A stretch of 64,000 bases of DNA from Alkalihalobacillus sp047302405 (GCF_047302405.1 NZ_CP154853.1:4216001-4280000); one strand, 5' to 3'. Counted from the stretch's first letter, positions 1-9,422 are shown. Made by a program: numbers and translations. The notes: generated by a model not told the origin, from the letters alone.

Positions 1-36
1 AAGGCCAACAGCCTTCCAAAGTGCTCCTTTGTATGT

Positions 37-1668
37 CTAGGTACGTAATTTTACTTTTGCAATAATTGCTTCATATGGAGTAAGGGTGATTTCAGAAGTG
101 TCTAGTCTCTCTCTTGGATGATTAGATAACAAAAAGTGATGAAGTACGATGTTTTGTAATGAAAAACTTACTTCCTCTTCATTGAAGTTTAATAGCACAC
201 AAAAACGTTCTTCGTTCCACTTACGAATGAACATTATCACTCCATTTTGTATGTTTAATTGCTCATAGGTACCAAAGGTGAAAACGTCGTAAGCTTTTCT
301 TATGGAGATAAGCTTTTTATAAAATTGGAAGAGTGATTGTTCTTCTTTTAATTGTGCTGCAACATGAATAGTTGAGGCACTGTCAGCTACTTCAATCCAT
401 GGTTGGACTTCGGAAAAACCACCGTATGGAGAATCAGACCATTGCATAGGGGAGCGTGATTGGTCTCTTCCTTTTTCATTAGCGAAACTTAGTGCTTCCT
501 TTGAGGTTTTGCCTTCCTTTTTTGCTAGTTCATATGCTGTAACTCCTTGTACATCACGCATCTTCTCTATATTGTCTAAGATAAGGTTACGCATGCCAAT
601 TTCATCGCCATAATAAATGAAGGGGATACCTTTAGCTGTTAACATGAACGTTGCAAATAGTTTAGCTCTTGCTTCTTCCTCTCCTTCTTTCCCGAATCGT
701 GAAATAAACCTTGGCATGTCATGGCTACCAAAGAAGAGGGTTGGAATTTGTTCTTCTTGGTAGACCTCTTCAGTTTTCTCCAATGCTGAGAATACCTTGT
801 TAACATCGTAAGTTTCGATGCTTCCTATATTAAAGTTAAAAACAACATCTAATTTATTTGCTCCACCGTATTGGGACAGCACGTCAATATCATCAGAACC
901 AACTTCTCCAACGAGGAATTTATCTCTGTAATTTTGGTGAATAAACGCAGAAATTTCCTTTATGGTATGCTGAATTCCTTCTTGGTCTTTATCGTATTTA
1001 TGAATCTGCTCTCCTTTAACATTAACAGGATTATCAGGGAATGTATTCGTCACTGTTAGGAAATTAATCACATCTAATCGAAAGCCATCAATGCCTTTAT
1101 CTAACCAAAACTTCATTACATCGAACAGTGCTTCTTTGACTTCTCGGTTTGCCCAATTTAAATCCACTTGTTCTTTTGCGAACGCGTGATAATAGTACTG
1201 TCCAGAAGCTTGATCATATTCCCAAGCTGTACCACCAAAAAACGACTCCCAATTGTTTGGTTCCTTGCTGTTAACAGGGTCCTTCCATATATACCAATCT
1301 CGCTTCGTATGGTCTTTAGAAGAGAGCGCCTCTTGAAACCACGTATGGGCAGAGGATGTATGGTTTAACACTAAGTCGGCAATGACTTTAATCCCGCGTT
1401 TATGGGCTTGAGTAAGAAAATGTTCAAAGTCATCCATCGTTCCATAATCTTCATCGATGTTATAATAATCGGAGATGTCATAGCCATTGTCTATTTTGGG
1501 AGATGGATAGAAGGGAGTGAGCCATAGACCGTTTACCCCAAGTTCTTTAAAATAATCAAGCTTCGCCGTTAAGCCTTGAAAGTCTCCAATTCCATCTTTG
1601 TTTCCATCAGCAAAACTTGGCATATACACTTCATAAAAAACAGCAGATCTCCACCAGACGCTCATCAT
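37..1668 (-). CDS. GH13 alpha-glucosidase, oligo-1,6-glucosidase type
   Basis: A 543-residue GH13 (beta/alpha)8 hydrolase without a signal peptide, so cytoplasmic. The conserved regions are visible: DLVLNH near residue 98, GFRLDV with nucleophile D199, acid/base E255 in GEVG, and SHD with H316 and D317. D199 and E255 carry the same numbers as in Bacillus cereus oligo-1,6-glucosidase, and the residue after the nucleophile is Val200, which in that family goes with alpha-1,6 rather than alpha-1,4 preference. It probably trims imported isomalto-type oligosaccharides to glucose. It is the last gene of the minus-strand operon that begins at 9394. An AAAGGAG lies 5 nt before the first ATG and 8 nt before a second ATG at 1665, so either could start it. 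Family certain, substrate inferred. Confidence 0.93.
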   Translation of the reverse strand: MMSVWWRSAVFYEVYMPSFADGNKDGIGDFQGLTAKLDYFKELGVNGLWLTPFYPSPKIDNGYDISDYYNIDEDYGTMDDFEHFLTQAHKRGIKVIADLVLNHTSSAHTWFQEALSSKDHTKRDWYIWKDPVNSKEPNNWESFFGGTAWEYDQASGQYYYHAFAKEQVDLNWANREVKEALFDVMKFWLDKGIDGFRLDVINFLTVTNTFPDNPVNVKGEQIHKYDKDQEGIQHTIKEISAFIHQNYRDKFLVGEVGSDDIDVLSQYGGANKLDVVFNFNIGSIETYDVNKVFSALEKTEEVYQEEQIPTLFFGSHDMPRFISRFGKEGEEEARAKLFATFMLTAKGIPFIYYGDEIGMRNLILDNIEKMRDVQGVTAYELAKKEGKTSKEALSFANEKGRDQSRSPMQWSDSPYGGFSEVQPWIEVADSASTIHVAAQLKEEQSLFQFYKKLISIRKAYDVFTFGTYEQLNIQNGVIMFIRKWNEERFCVLLNFNEEEVSFSLQNIVLHHFLLSNHPRERLDTSEITLTPYEAIIAKVKLRT

Positions 1669-1690
1669 TTATACTCCTTTAATATATGAA

Positions 1691-1717
1691 AGGCTGTCGA
1701 GACTTCCTCAACAGCCT
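1691..1717 (-). terminator. hairpin between the DUF1861 gene and the GH13 gene
   Basis: An 11-bp stem (AGGCTGTCGAG pairing with CTCAACAGCCT, one G-U) with a 5-nt loop lies between the two last operon genes. Only a short T run follows on the minus strand, so it looks more like a processing or partial attenuation signal than a full terminator. Confidence 0.4.
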
Positions 1718-1738
1718 AACGGATATTCGTCAATCTAT

Positions 1739-2671
1739 TTATTCTTTTTCGTATTCTAAAAATGGATCTATGATATCAATCGATTGTACCTCTGCATCGC
1801 TGACACCGGTATATAGGGTCGCTTTCCCAGCGTTATTTCGTACTAGCCCTGCACTAAATAGAACATCTTCTAAATCTGGTCGTTTTGCTGGACCTGGTAG
1901 AAAGTTTGCTCGTTCGGCAATGATTTTCATTTCAGAGTATTCTCCTGTGAGAGGATCGAGACAAAATGTCATTGGATAGTAGTGGCGTACATCACCTTCT
2001 GAGAATTTTGCGATATGTCCAAGGACCCCAATTTTTCCATTGGAAAGTAGCGTCGCTTCATTACAGCCACCCCATTCTTCATCATTGAATTGCTCCAAAA
2101 GAGGTGCATCATAAATGACAGAAGCTGTTAAGTCGGTTAATTTGTTTATAATTGCAAATCCAATTTTTCCACGACCGCCTTTTTGACCTTGAGGACGAGA
2201 GAAGACCGCGATCTTGCCATCATTAAGCTGGACAATCCGAATATCTTTCATACCCTCAGGACCAGTTGTTAGCTCTTCTAAGTTTGTTAAGTCAGTGCCA
2301 TAGTAAAATTTCGCTCTCCAGCCGAGATGGTTCGGATCCTCAGGATGAGAGAAAATTTCGGTTCCTCCAAAGACAATCTTATCATCAATAAATGAAACAT
2401 AAGGATCTTGTAATGTATATTGAGGAATTTCAGCTTTAGGGCTATAGTTTCCTTTGTCATTTAAAGTAAAAAATACAGCTTTTGAATGCTCGCTATCCCG
2501 TTTTTCTACTCGTCCGATTACATATGTTTCTCCATTCCATTTAAAGGGTGCAGTAGGATTGTATACATCAAAGCCTTCGACCCCTTCGAATAGAATTTTC
2601 GACGGATTGTTTAGTACTGATTGTCCATTTCGAAACTGTTGTAATAGTTGATTCACTAATTGTAAGGTCAC
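1739..2671 (-). CDS. DUF1861 five-bladed propeller protein, putative glycoside-active enzyme
   Basis: About 310 residues, cytoplasmic, recognised as the DUF1861 family by recurrent blade motifs such as LQDPYVS, GCNEATL and FLPGPAKRPDLEDVLFS. The family has a five-bladed beta-propeller fold and often sits beside GH130 phosphorylases, as here, where the GH130 gene is directly upstream. I know of no settled reaction for it; a role in mannoside or glucoside processing is inferred from neighbours. Start choice: an ATG at 2689 would place the GAGGAGG ribosome site inside the coding region and overlap the upstream gene, whereas GTG at 2671 lies 9 nt after GAGGAGG and 4 nt after the upstream stop. 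I therefore use GTG 2671. Confidence 0.75.
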   Translation of the reverse strand: MTLQLVNQLLQQFRNGQSVLNNPSKILFEGVEGFDVYNPTAPFKWNGETYVIGRVEKRDSEHSKAVFFTLNDKGNYSPKAEIPQYTLQDPYVSFIDDKIVFGGTEIFSHPEDPNHLGWRAKFYYGTDLTNLEELTTGPEGMKDIRIVQLNDGKIAVFSRPQGQKGGRGKIGFAIINKLTDLTASVIYDAPLLEQFNDEEWGGCNEATLLSNGKIGVLGHIAKFSEGDVRHYYPMTFCLDPLTGEYSEMKIIAERANFLPGPAKRPDLEDVLFSAGLVRNNAGKATLYTGVSDAEVQSIDIIDPFLEYEKE

Positions 2672-2675
2672 GTTT

Positions 2676-3773
2676 CTATTCCTCCTCATCTTCTAGTCCT
2701 AAAGCGACATATAGTTCATCAATAGTTATTTCTGCTAAAGCCATGACTTCATCAGATGCCCCGTAGTATATTTTCACATGGTTCTCTTTAACGGTTACAC
2801 CACATGTAAACACAACTTGACCGAAGAAGCCGTATTTTTCGTAATCTGCAGTTGGTTCTAAAATCGGTTTACTTGTTTTGGCAATAATGTTGCTTGGATC
2901 GTTCAAATCCGTAATAAAAGCACCTAAACAGTAACGGTGGTCCTTATCTGCTGCGTGATAAATATGAACCCAACCTTTTTCTGTTTTAAAGGATGGTGCA
3001 CCGCCACCAATACGTCCATTTTCCCAGTTATCATCTTCGGCTACGGATAAAAGGTGTTGATGGTTCCCCCAAGTAAGCAAGTCATCGGAAGTCGCGATCC
3101 AAATATCGGGATTTCCAAATGCTTTCGGTACTGGACGATGGTAGGCGATGTATTTACCGTTTATTTTCTCTGGGAAAATAGACACATCCTTATTTTCTGG
3201 AGGGAAGATAATCCCCATTCGTTCATAATCGATAAAATCCCTCGTACGAATAAGAGCAGTTGCTGCTCCTAATTTTGATACAGCTGTATAGTTAATGTAG
3301 TACCAATCTTCCATCTTAGTAATACGTGGATCTTCAATACCCCATGTTTCATACTTGCCTTCAGGGAAGATAAACGGTTTGTCCTCTACTTCAAAATGTA
3401 CCCCATCAGTGCTGCGGGCGATTCGAAGGTGAGAAAGCGATGTTAAGTATACGGTTTTAGGGTTGTCCTTACGATTCAAAATGACTCTTGAATCAGAAAA
3501 GTCGTATAAATGAGCATCGTTTTCTTTATGCAATGTTTTAACTGTTAGAGAGTATTTATTATCCTTATTCTTTTCTAAAAAAGGAAGTTTGACTTCAAGT
3601 TCGTTGTCAGTCTTTACACTTTCAGCTACACGAAGTAATAGAATCGTTTCTCCTTTGTATTCCGTTACTCCTGCGTTAAAGGCACCATCTACATGAAAAT
3701 CTAAACGAGATGGTTTTACGTCAGTTGTTTTGATGATTGGGTTTTTTAGATGTCTACTGATCTTAATACTCAC
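2676..3773 (-). CDS. GH130 family beta-mannoside (or related) phosphorylase
   Basis: A 365-residue cytoplasmic five-bladed propeller enzyme of GH130. Visible family features are FNAGVTEYKGETILLLRV near residue 32, GIEDPRI with the candidate general-acid Asp near residue 145, FPEKINGKYIAYHRP, and NGRIGGGAPS. GH130 enzymes split beta-mannosidic bonds with inorganic phosphate, giving mannose 1-phosphate. Which linkage this member uses cannot be told from motifs. The gene starts with GTG after AAAGGTAGG, lies 29 bp downstream of a lipoprotein gene, and is followed 4 nt later by the DUF1861 gene, so the two are probably coupled. It would act on sugars brought in by the ABC importer encoded upstream. 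Confidence 0.85.
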   Translation of the reverse strand: MSIKISRHLKNPIIKTTDVKPSRLDFHVDGAFNAGVTEYKGETILLLRVAESVKTDNELEVKLPFLEKNKDNKYSLTVKTLHKENDAHLYDFSDSRVILNRKDNPKTVYLTSLSHLRIARSTDGVHFEVEDKPFIFPEGKYETWGIEDPRITKMEDWYYINYTAVSKLGAATALIRTRDFIDYERMGIIFPPENKDVSIFPEKINGKYIAYHRPVPKAFGNPDIWIATSDDLLTWGNHQHLLSVAEDDNWENGRIGGGAPSFKTEKGWVHIYHAADKDHRYCLGAFITDLNDPSNIIAKTSKPILEPTADYEKYGFFGQVVFTCGVTVKENHVKIYYGASDEVMALAEITIDELYVALGLEDEEE

Positions 3774-3802
3774 TTTGTTAACCTACCTTTTTGGAATGAT
3801 AC

Positions 3803-5755
3803 TCACTTAAATTGAAGTCGTAAAGATTTTTTGTCTATAGAACCATCAGTAGTTTTTGCTACCACTGAAAGGCGTTTTGTTCCATTCGAGAAATCTTTAG
3901 TATGAAGCTCTATTTTCTCATCTGCTTTAAATGTAAAAGACTCTCCGTCAATTTCAACTGTAACTTTGTCTATTTCTGCTTCATAGTTAGCGGCGATAAG
4001 AAGCTCAACGGTGAACTTCCCTGAGACACTATCGTTGTTATTGAGATTAACAATATTTATCGTTGCAACATCACGAGAGATAAACTTATTGTCGACGTAA
4101 TAGTTTTTATCTTCGTTTTGAATCGTTGAGCCAGCTGGTAATTCAATAAGAACGAGAGCATCATCGCTCTCTATGGTCACTTTTGTAGCACCTGTTACAT
4201 TTGATGCTACAATCGAATTTTTCATGGAATTATATAAATCAACCGCATCTTCTGATTGAACCTCATATTCAATTTCTTTCTTTTCTTCATATGGGTTGAA
4301 AAACAAAGATGTTGGAAAATCATGTTCATTAAAAAATTGTGTTGCTTGTAAGTCTAAACGAAGGATTTTCTCAATATTCGTTTCTTCAATTAGTGCAGCA
4401 AAAATGCCAGTATGTGCTCCGCTATATAAAGAAAAGTCTGTTTCTGCCCAGTCATAGACAGTCGGGTCTCCGCCAAACCATGGGGTACGTCCTTGGCTAT
4501 CTTTTCTAATTCCTTCATATGGAATCGCTTTTTTAATTAACGGGTCGATGTCGTTACATTCATTGTTAAAATACGTACAAGATTGATTGGTTGGGTTTGT
4601 TTCCGTTGCGAAATAATAACGTGAATTACTCGCTGCATGTAACATCCATTTCCCGATGCTTTTGGCAAAGCGAGGGTCGTATTGAACAGTCGGTGCAATC
4701 GCTCCCGCTGCTGCGAACGTATTCATTGAGAATGCGTAGCCACCACCGTCTGATGCTGAGCCGTACAACCCATTTATATCATATTCGCCCCAATGACCAA
4801 CGATAGAACCCCAGCCACCACGTGGAATAGAAGAAGCATTAAAATTATCATTTAAGAAGTTTTCAATGTCGTAATTCGTTCCGTGGAAAGCGTTTAATTT
4901 CGCTGCTAAATAAGGGCCAAAGTACATTAAGGCCTCATATAATGGACTACCAAAATAAGTTTCCATATAATCCATCGTGTTGATGGCTGCTTCAAGATAT
5001 TTCTCATCGCCTGTCATTTCGTAGCCGTAATACATAAGAAGACCAATTCCGACGGCACTGTCTGGCTCCTCCCATACACCATTACGATACGGTTCCATTG
5101 TTAAGAAGTTGAACCCAGTATAGTCAAAGTCTGGTTCGCCAGTATCGTACATAATTACGTAAGCTTGATACCAGCTTTCGATGGCTGCTAATGTTTGCTC
5201 ACGTAACACGTCTTCGTCTTCATATAAATCAGATACATGTGCAAAGAGGATGGTAGGGTATAGCAAGTACCACATCGAAGTCGTCTCACTGCTACCAGCC
5301 GGGTTATTCAAGACGATTTGTTCTTGTTCACTAAAAAAAGCACTTAATTGCTCGACATAATTTTTGTCTCCTGACTTATCAGTGCCTAAGAGACTAGCAC
5401 TTACAATCGCAGCAATATTCGTGACAGCTTCCTGTGCTCCGTCATTGTGAAGACGCCCATCCCCGACATAAGCGGGTAGACCAAAAGATTGATAGGTTGT
5501 ATCTTCCCATATTAAGGGGAGGTACTTTCCATCTGCTTCAGCGTTGAATACAAGTTCATCAAATAGCATAGCTCTTTCTTTCCAGTTAATTAGTTTATAG
5601 TCTTTTGGAGTATTTTGATTATATAACTCGACACGTTGTAGGTTTTTGTTGAAGCTCGATTCATTCATCGTAGTCTCTTCCTTATTACAAGCAACGGCCA
5701 TTACGAGTATAATGGCCATTGCAAGTAAACCTATTTTTCTATTAAGGAAGTTCAT
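3803..5755 (-). CDS. unrecognised 650-residue lipoprotein, possibly an extracellular alpha/alpha-toroid glycan enzyme
   Basis: I do not recognise this family. The N-terminus is a lipoprotein signal (hydrophobic run, lipobox AVAC, lipidated C23), so it sits on the outer face of the membrane. Residues about 60 to 470 are rich in helices with aromatic and acidic residues (WYLLYPTI, MYYGYEMTGDEKYLEAA, GGWGSIVGHWGEYD, DPTVYDWAETDFSLY), resembling (alpha/alpha)6 toroid enzymes such as GH and polysaccharide-lyase families. Residues about 500 to 650 look like one or two beta-sandwich modules. It lies between the importer genes and the GH130 phosphorylase in one operon, so breaking an external glycan into importable oligosaccharides is a reasonable inference. 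A binding or structural role is the alternative. Confidence 0.6.
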   Translation of the reverse strand: MNFLNRKIGLLAMAIILVMAVACNKEETTMNESSFNKNLQRVELYNQNTPKDYKLINWKERAMLFDELVFNAEADGKYLPLIWEDTTYQSFGLPAYVGDGRLHNDGAQEAVTNIAAIVSASLLGTDKSGDKNYVEQLSAFFSEQEQIVLNNPAGSSETTSMWYLLYPTILFAHVSDLYEDEDVLREQTLAAIESWYQAYVIMYDTGEPDFDYTGFNFLTMEPYRNGVWEEPDSAVGIGLLMYYGYEMTGDEKYLEAAINTMDYMETYFGSPLYEALMYFGPYLAAKLNAFHGTNYDIENFLNDNFNASSIPRGGWGSIVGHWGEYDINGLYGSASDGGGYAFSMNTFAAAGAIAPTVQYDPRFAKSIGKWMLHAASNSRYYFATETNPTNQSCTYFNNECNDIDPLIKKAIPYEGIRKDSQGRTPWFGGDPTVYDWAETDFSLYSGAHTGIFAALIEETNIEKILRLDLQATQFFNEHDFPTSLFFNPYEEKKEIEYEVQSEDAVDLYNSMKNSIVASNVTGATKVTIESDDALVLIELPAGSTIQNEDKNYYVDNKFISRDVATINIVNLNNNDSVSGKFTVELLIAANYEAEIDKVTVEIDGESFTFKADEKIELHTKDFSNGTKRLSVVAKTTDGSIDKKSLRLQFK

Positions 5756-5777
5756 ACAACATTCCCCCTTAATAAAA

Positions 5778-6326
5778 TTATTGTTGATTTAACATTTTAA
5801 CTTCTGTTACTTCTACTTCAGCTTCAGGGCCGCCAGTTGCATACACCCAAATCACACCTTCTACTTCTTCACCATATAAGCTGATAAAGTCTTCGCCAAC
5901 TTTGTCTGCGATATCTACTGCAGCATAATTGTTCCATTTAAAGTTGTTATCCTCAATTAAATATACGCCCCATGCATGCTCTTCAATCTCAGGTGTAGTT
6001 GGAACAAACTTTGCTCCCCATTGGAATTCATCAGCACTTTCTTTAATTTGAATGAAGAACATGGGATCCTTAGAGAAATCAAGCGTGATAGGCTCGGATT
6101 GTACGCCACCCCAACCATCTTCTGCAGCTTGTACAATCGCTACGTCGTCACCAAGAGAAGCAGAACCTTCTCCGCCACCAGGTGTTACCATAGAAGTCCA
6201 ATCAGCAATTTCTTCTGCTGATTGTGTGTAGAAGAATAAGTCTTCAGCACTTTCTTGTTGCTGACAACCTACTGCTAAGCCAAGAATTGCGATAAAACCG
6301 ATGGACATAAAAACTTTTTTCAACAT
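5778..6326 (-). CDS. small lipoprotein of unknown function, possible carbohydrate-binding beta-sandwich
   Basis: 182 residues with a lipoprotein signal (lipobox AVGC, C21). The mature part is acidic and Trp-rich (DWTSM, DGWGGVQSEP, FQWGAKF, EHAWGVY, FKWNNY, GVIWVY), with alternating hydrophobic residues expected of a beta-sandwich. I do not recognise a named family. Its place between the sugar permease genes and the 650-residue lipoprotein suggests a surface glycan-binding helper for the importer or the putative depolymerase. This is inference from position and composition only. Confidence 0.55.
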   Translation of the reverse strand: MLKKVFMSIGFIAILGLAVGCQQQESAEDLFFYTQSAEEIADWTSMVTPGGGEGSASLGDDVAIVQAAEDGWGGVQSEPITLDFSKDPMFFIQIKESADEFQWGAKFVPTTPEIEEHAWGVYLIEDNNFKWNNYAAVDIADKVGEDFISLYGEEVEGVIWVYATGGPEAEVEVTEVKMLNQQ

Positions 6327-6356
6327 GTAAATCTCCCCCTAAATGTCGTGTATGTT

Positions 6357-7199
6357 TTATCCTTTAATTCCTGACATTTTAATTCCATCTGTAAAATAAC
6401 GTTGTGCAAACAGTAGGAATAAAATAACAGGTAGTAAGGCCAAGAATGATGCGGCCATTAATGGGCCCCATAAAGTCTCACCAGTCATGTTACTAAAAGA
6501 AGCAAGTCCAAGTTGGATTGTATATTTGTCTGGTGAGTTAATGTAAATAAGTTGTCCTAATAAGTCATTCCATGTACCCATAAACGACCAAAGTCCAATT
6601 GTGACAAGAGCAGCTTTTGATAATGGAATAAATATTTGGATGAATATTTGAAAATAATTTGCCCCATCGAGAATTGCTGATTCTTCTAGCTCCTTTGGAA
6701 ATGTTTCAAAATACATTCGTAAGAAGAAGATAAAAGAAGCTGAACCAAAGTAAGCCGGTAAGATTAATGGTACATAACTATCGGAAAATCCTAGGGTTGA
6801 CCAAACGATAAACGTTGGAATCATTGTTACTTCGTAAGGAAGCATCATTGTCGCAAGTAAAAGCATAAATAAGGCGTTTTTATATTTAAATTTAAAACGT
6901 GCGAAGCCGTATGCAACTAAAGCTGAGACAAAGACTTCTCCACCAATTTTTAGGGCAGCAATTAAGAATGTATTAAACATGTATCTGCCAATCGGAATAA
7001 CTTCCATAGCTCTAACAAAGTTTTCTAAATATAAGACCGTTGGGAGCCATTTTATCGGTACAGTGAAAATCTCACTATCTGGTTTCAGAGCTGTACTTAA
7101 CATCCAAAAGAATGGCAGTAACATCGCGACCGATCCTAATGTGAGGAAGAAGTATAGATAGAACTTTCCGATCCGACTCTTTTTATTCTTTTTGTTCAT
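6357..7199 (-). CDS. CUT1 sugar ABC transporter permease (MalG type)
   Basis: About 280 residues, six membrane segments, with the ATPase-contacting EAA loop EESAILDGANYFQIFIQIF typical of MalG-like permeases of the carbohydrate uptake transporter 1 family. The longer reading frame to 7232 would overlap the upstream permease. ATG 7199 has AAAGGGG 9 nt upstream and lies 14 nt after the upstream stop, so I use that start. Partners are the MalF-type permease and the binding protein immediately upstream. No ATPase gene lies in the operon, so a shared MsmX-type ATPase elsewhere in the genome is expected. Confidence 0.9.
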   Translation of the reverse strand: MNKKNKKSRIGKFYLYFFLTLGSVAMLLPFFWMLSTALKPDSEIFTVPIKWLPTVLYLENFVRAMEVIPIGRYMFNTFLIAALKIGGEVFVSALVAYGFARFKFKYKNALFMLLLATMMLPYEVTMIPTFIVWSTLGFSDSYVPLILPAYFGSASFIFFLRMYFETFPKELEESAILDGANYFQIFIQIFIPLSKAALVTIGLWSFMGTWNDLLGQLIYINSPDKYTIQLGLASFSNMTGETLWGPLMAASFLALLPVILFLLFAQRYFTDGIKMSGIKG

Positions 7200-7213
7200 T
7201 TCGTACAACCCCT

Positions 7214-8068
7214 TTATCCTGTATGAACCCAATATTTTTTGCTGACATTAACTATAATTGTTAGGCCGAGGATAATAACGAATAGTACCCAAGCAAGTGC
7301 GGTAGCATATCCCATATTGTAAAAAGAGAAGGCTTGTTCATATAGATACACCATATAGAACGTCCCTTGATTACCTGCCCCACCTAAAATATAGGCGTCC
7401 GTAAACTTTCTAAATGCCGCGATAATTCCCATGATCATGTTATAAAAAATAATCGGTGTTATGAGTGGCATCATAATGTGTCGAACCTTTTGCAAAAAGT
7501 TCGCCCCATCTAATTCTGCCGATTCGTATAGTTCTTGTGGAATATCCTTTAATCCAACTAGGTATGTGAGTAATCCTCCGCTCGCCCCCCATAAGGCCAT
7601 GACTAAATAGGAGGGAAGGACCCAGTTCGGGTCATATAACCAGTTAGGTCCTTCTAGTCCAATAAGGTTTAAGAGAGAGTTGATTACGCCATAATTTGGA
7701 TCCAACACCCATTTGAAAACAATTGCAACGGCAACCCCTGATACGATGGCTGGCATATAAAAAATCGTTCGGTATATACCAACAAATCGCAATTTATTAT
7801 TTAAGAGCACTGCTACCATAAAGGCAGTCGCAATCGTTAAAGGAACAGCAAAAATCGCATATCTTACCGTAATCCATAAAGATTCATAAAACATTGGGTC
7901 GTTAAAAATTCTTTCAAAGTTTTCAAAGCCAATAAAGTTTGGTGTCCCAATGATTGTCCAGTCAGTTAACGATACATAGAGTGCAACAAGCATTGGAAAG
8001 ATGGTAAAGGCAATTAATCCGATCAACCAAGGGAGTATAAAATAAAACCCGACACGTTGTTTTGGCAT
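7214..8068 (-). CDS. CUT1 sugar ABC transporter permease (MalF type)
   Basis: 284 residues with six predicted membrane helices and the EAA loop YESAELDGANFLQKVRHIMM. It is the first of two permeases following the binding-protein gene; GGAGGATAAACT precedes its ATG. With the MalG-type partner it forms the membrane channel of an oligosaccharide importer. The substrate is probably the oligosaccharide cut by the downstream GH130 and GH13 enzymes, an inference from operon content. Confidence 0.9.
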   Translation of the reverse strand: MPKQRVGFYFILPWLIGLIAFTIFPMLVALYVSLTDWTIIGTPNFIGFENFERIFNDPMFYESLWITVRYAIFAVPLTIATAFMVAVLLNNKLRFVGIYRTIFYMPAIVSGVAVAIVFKWVLDPNYGVINSLLNLIGLEGPNWLYDPNWVLPSYLVMALWGASGGLLTYLVGLKDIPQELYESAELDGANFLQKVRHIMMPLITPIIFYNMIMGIIAAFRKFTDAYILGGAGNQGTFYMVYLYEQAFSFYNMGYATALAWVLFVIILGLTIIVNVSKKYWVHTG

Positions 8069-8083
8069 AGTTTATCCTCCGTT

Positions 8084-9394
8084 TTATTTGCGGTTCGCTA
8101 TTTGTTCACGCGAAAATTCCGCAATTTCTTTTGCTTTTTGATGGTAGTCATATACACCTGGGTCATTTAACATCCCTGTGTAAAGCTCAACCCATAATCT
8201 GTTATTAATAACATTCCATTCAGAAATGTAATTTGCTGAGCGGGCAATATTTAACGCATGCTCAATCGTTTCTAAAGCAGGCTCTTTAAGTGGATCGATT
8301 TCGATTACTTTATCGACTTGTCCTTGTAGGGGAGAAGCGACTTTCCATTTAAAGAATTCTAATGTCATATCTTCTAATGCTTGGAAAGCTAATTCGTCAT
8401 CACTACATTCTATTTTCATTACGGTTGAAGCGGTCCAGTCAAACGAGTGTGCTTGTCCATCTAAGCCAACTGGCATCGGAGCGTAACCGATTTCAAACTG
8501 TTCATCAGCAGGCAATTTAGAAATTTTTTCTTCAAAGTTATCTTGAATACCACCCATGAAAGTGGCAGAACGCTGTTTTTCAAACCAAACATTATTCGAC
8601 CCTAAGCTAGATACTTCTGCATAAGATGGTGTAATGTTTGAAACAAGAATATCGTTTAAAATATCTAATCCTTGTAACGATTCTGCAGAGTCTAATAAAA
8701 CTTCTTCTCCGTCTTCTCCAATGATGTCTCCACCACCAGCCCAAATAAATGTTTCAATGTTCGGCCAACCATCTACCACGGTTCCGAATTGTTGATAGTT
8801 GTTTCCGTTAGTATCTTCTTTTTGAGTGGTTAGTTGCTTAGCAATTTTAATGAATTCATCCCAAGTCCAATCTTCCGTTGGGCTTGGATATGGAATGCCT
8901 GCATCGTCAAATAAATCTTTGTTGTAATACATCATTAATGGGTTAGCGATCCAAGGTACACCGTAATATTTGTCATCATGTGTTGCCGAAGCTAGTACGC
9001 CTTCATAAAAATATTCAGGTTTTAAATTTTCACTTTCTTCTAGGTGACTTGAAAGGTCTGATATTGCACCTAAATCAGCATAACGAGAAATTAATTCCTG
9101 TGTCATCCAGAAGAAATCTGGTGAGTTGTTCGATGAAATTAGTGTTGAAATTTTAATATAGTAGTCAGAAGGAATACTTAAAGTTTTAATTGTGTATTCT
9201 CCATTAGCGTTTTCATTAACGCGATCTACAATTTCATTAAATTCTTTCAATTCTTCTCCAGCAGCCCAAGTTGCGAAGGTAAAAACATTGTTTCCTTCTC
9301 CACAAAGACTCTTCCCTCCATTGCTACAAGCGGAAAATAGAAGAAGAGATACAACAAGGATCGTTACAAGTTTTACTTTTTTAAAAAGAGCCAT
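8084..9394 (-). CDS. CUT1 extracellular sugar-binding lipoprotein
   Basis: 436 residues; lipobox FSAC with lipidated C23, followed by a periplasmic-binding-protein type 1 fold typical of MalE-like proteins (FATWAAGEE, SSNNSPDFFWMT, YYNKDLFDDAGIPYPSPTEDWTWDEF, MGGIQDNFEEKIS). It is the first gene of the operon and captures the oligosaccharide outside the membrane. An unusual extra Cys follows the lipid site (KSLCGEG). The gene is read from the promoter at 9461-9490 and is probably subject both to the LacI-type regulator encoded divergently and to CcpA. Confidence 0.92.
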   Translation of the reverse strand: MALFKKVKLVTILVVSLLLFSACSNGGKSLCGEGNNVFTFATWAAGEELKEFNEIVDRVNENANGEYTIKTLSIPSDYYIKISTLISSNNSPDFFWMTQELISRYADLGAISDLSSHLEESENLKPEYFYEGVLASATHDDKYYGVPWIANPLMMYYNKDLFDDAGIPYPSPTEDWTWDEFIKIAKQLTTQKEDTNGNNYQQFGTVVDGWPNIETFIWAGGGDIIGEDGEEVLLDSAESLQGLDILNDILVSNITPSYAEVSSLGSNNVWFEKQRSATFMGGIQDNFEEKISKLPADEQFEIGYAPMPVGLDGQAHSFDWTASTVMKIECSDDELAFQALEDMTLEFFKWKVASPLQGQVDKVIEIDPLKEPALETIEHALNIARSANYISEWNVINNRLWVELYTGMLNDPGVYDYHQKAKEIAEFSREQIANRK

Positions 9395-9422
9395 TTATTT
9401 ATCCCCTCACTAAATAAAATTT

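Noticed and set aside
2672..2689. ATG 2689 as start of the DUF1861 gene
   Set aside because: It would overlap the GH130 gene and place the GAGGAGG ribosome site inside the coding sequence; GTG 2671 fits better.
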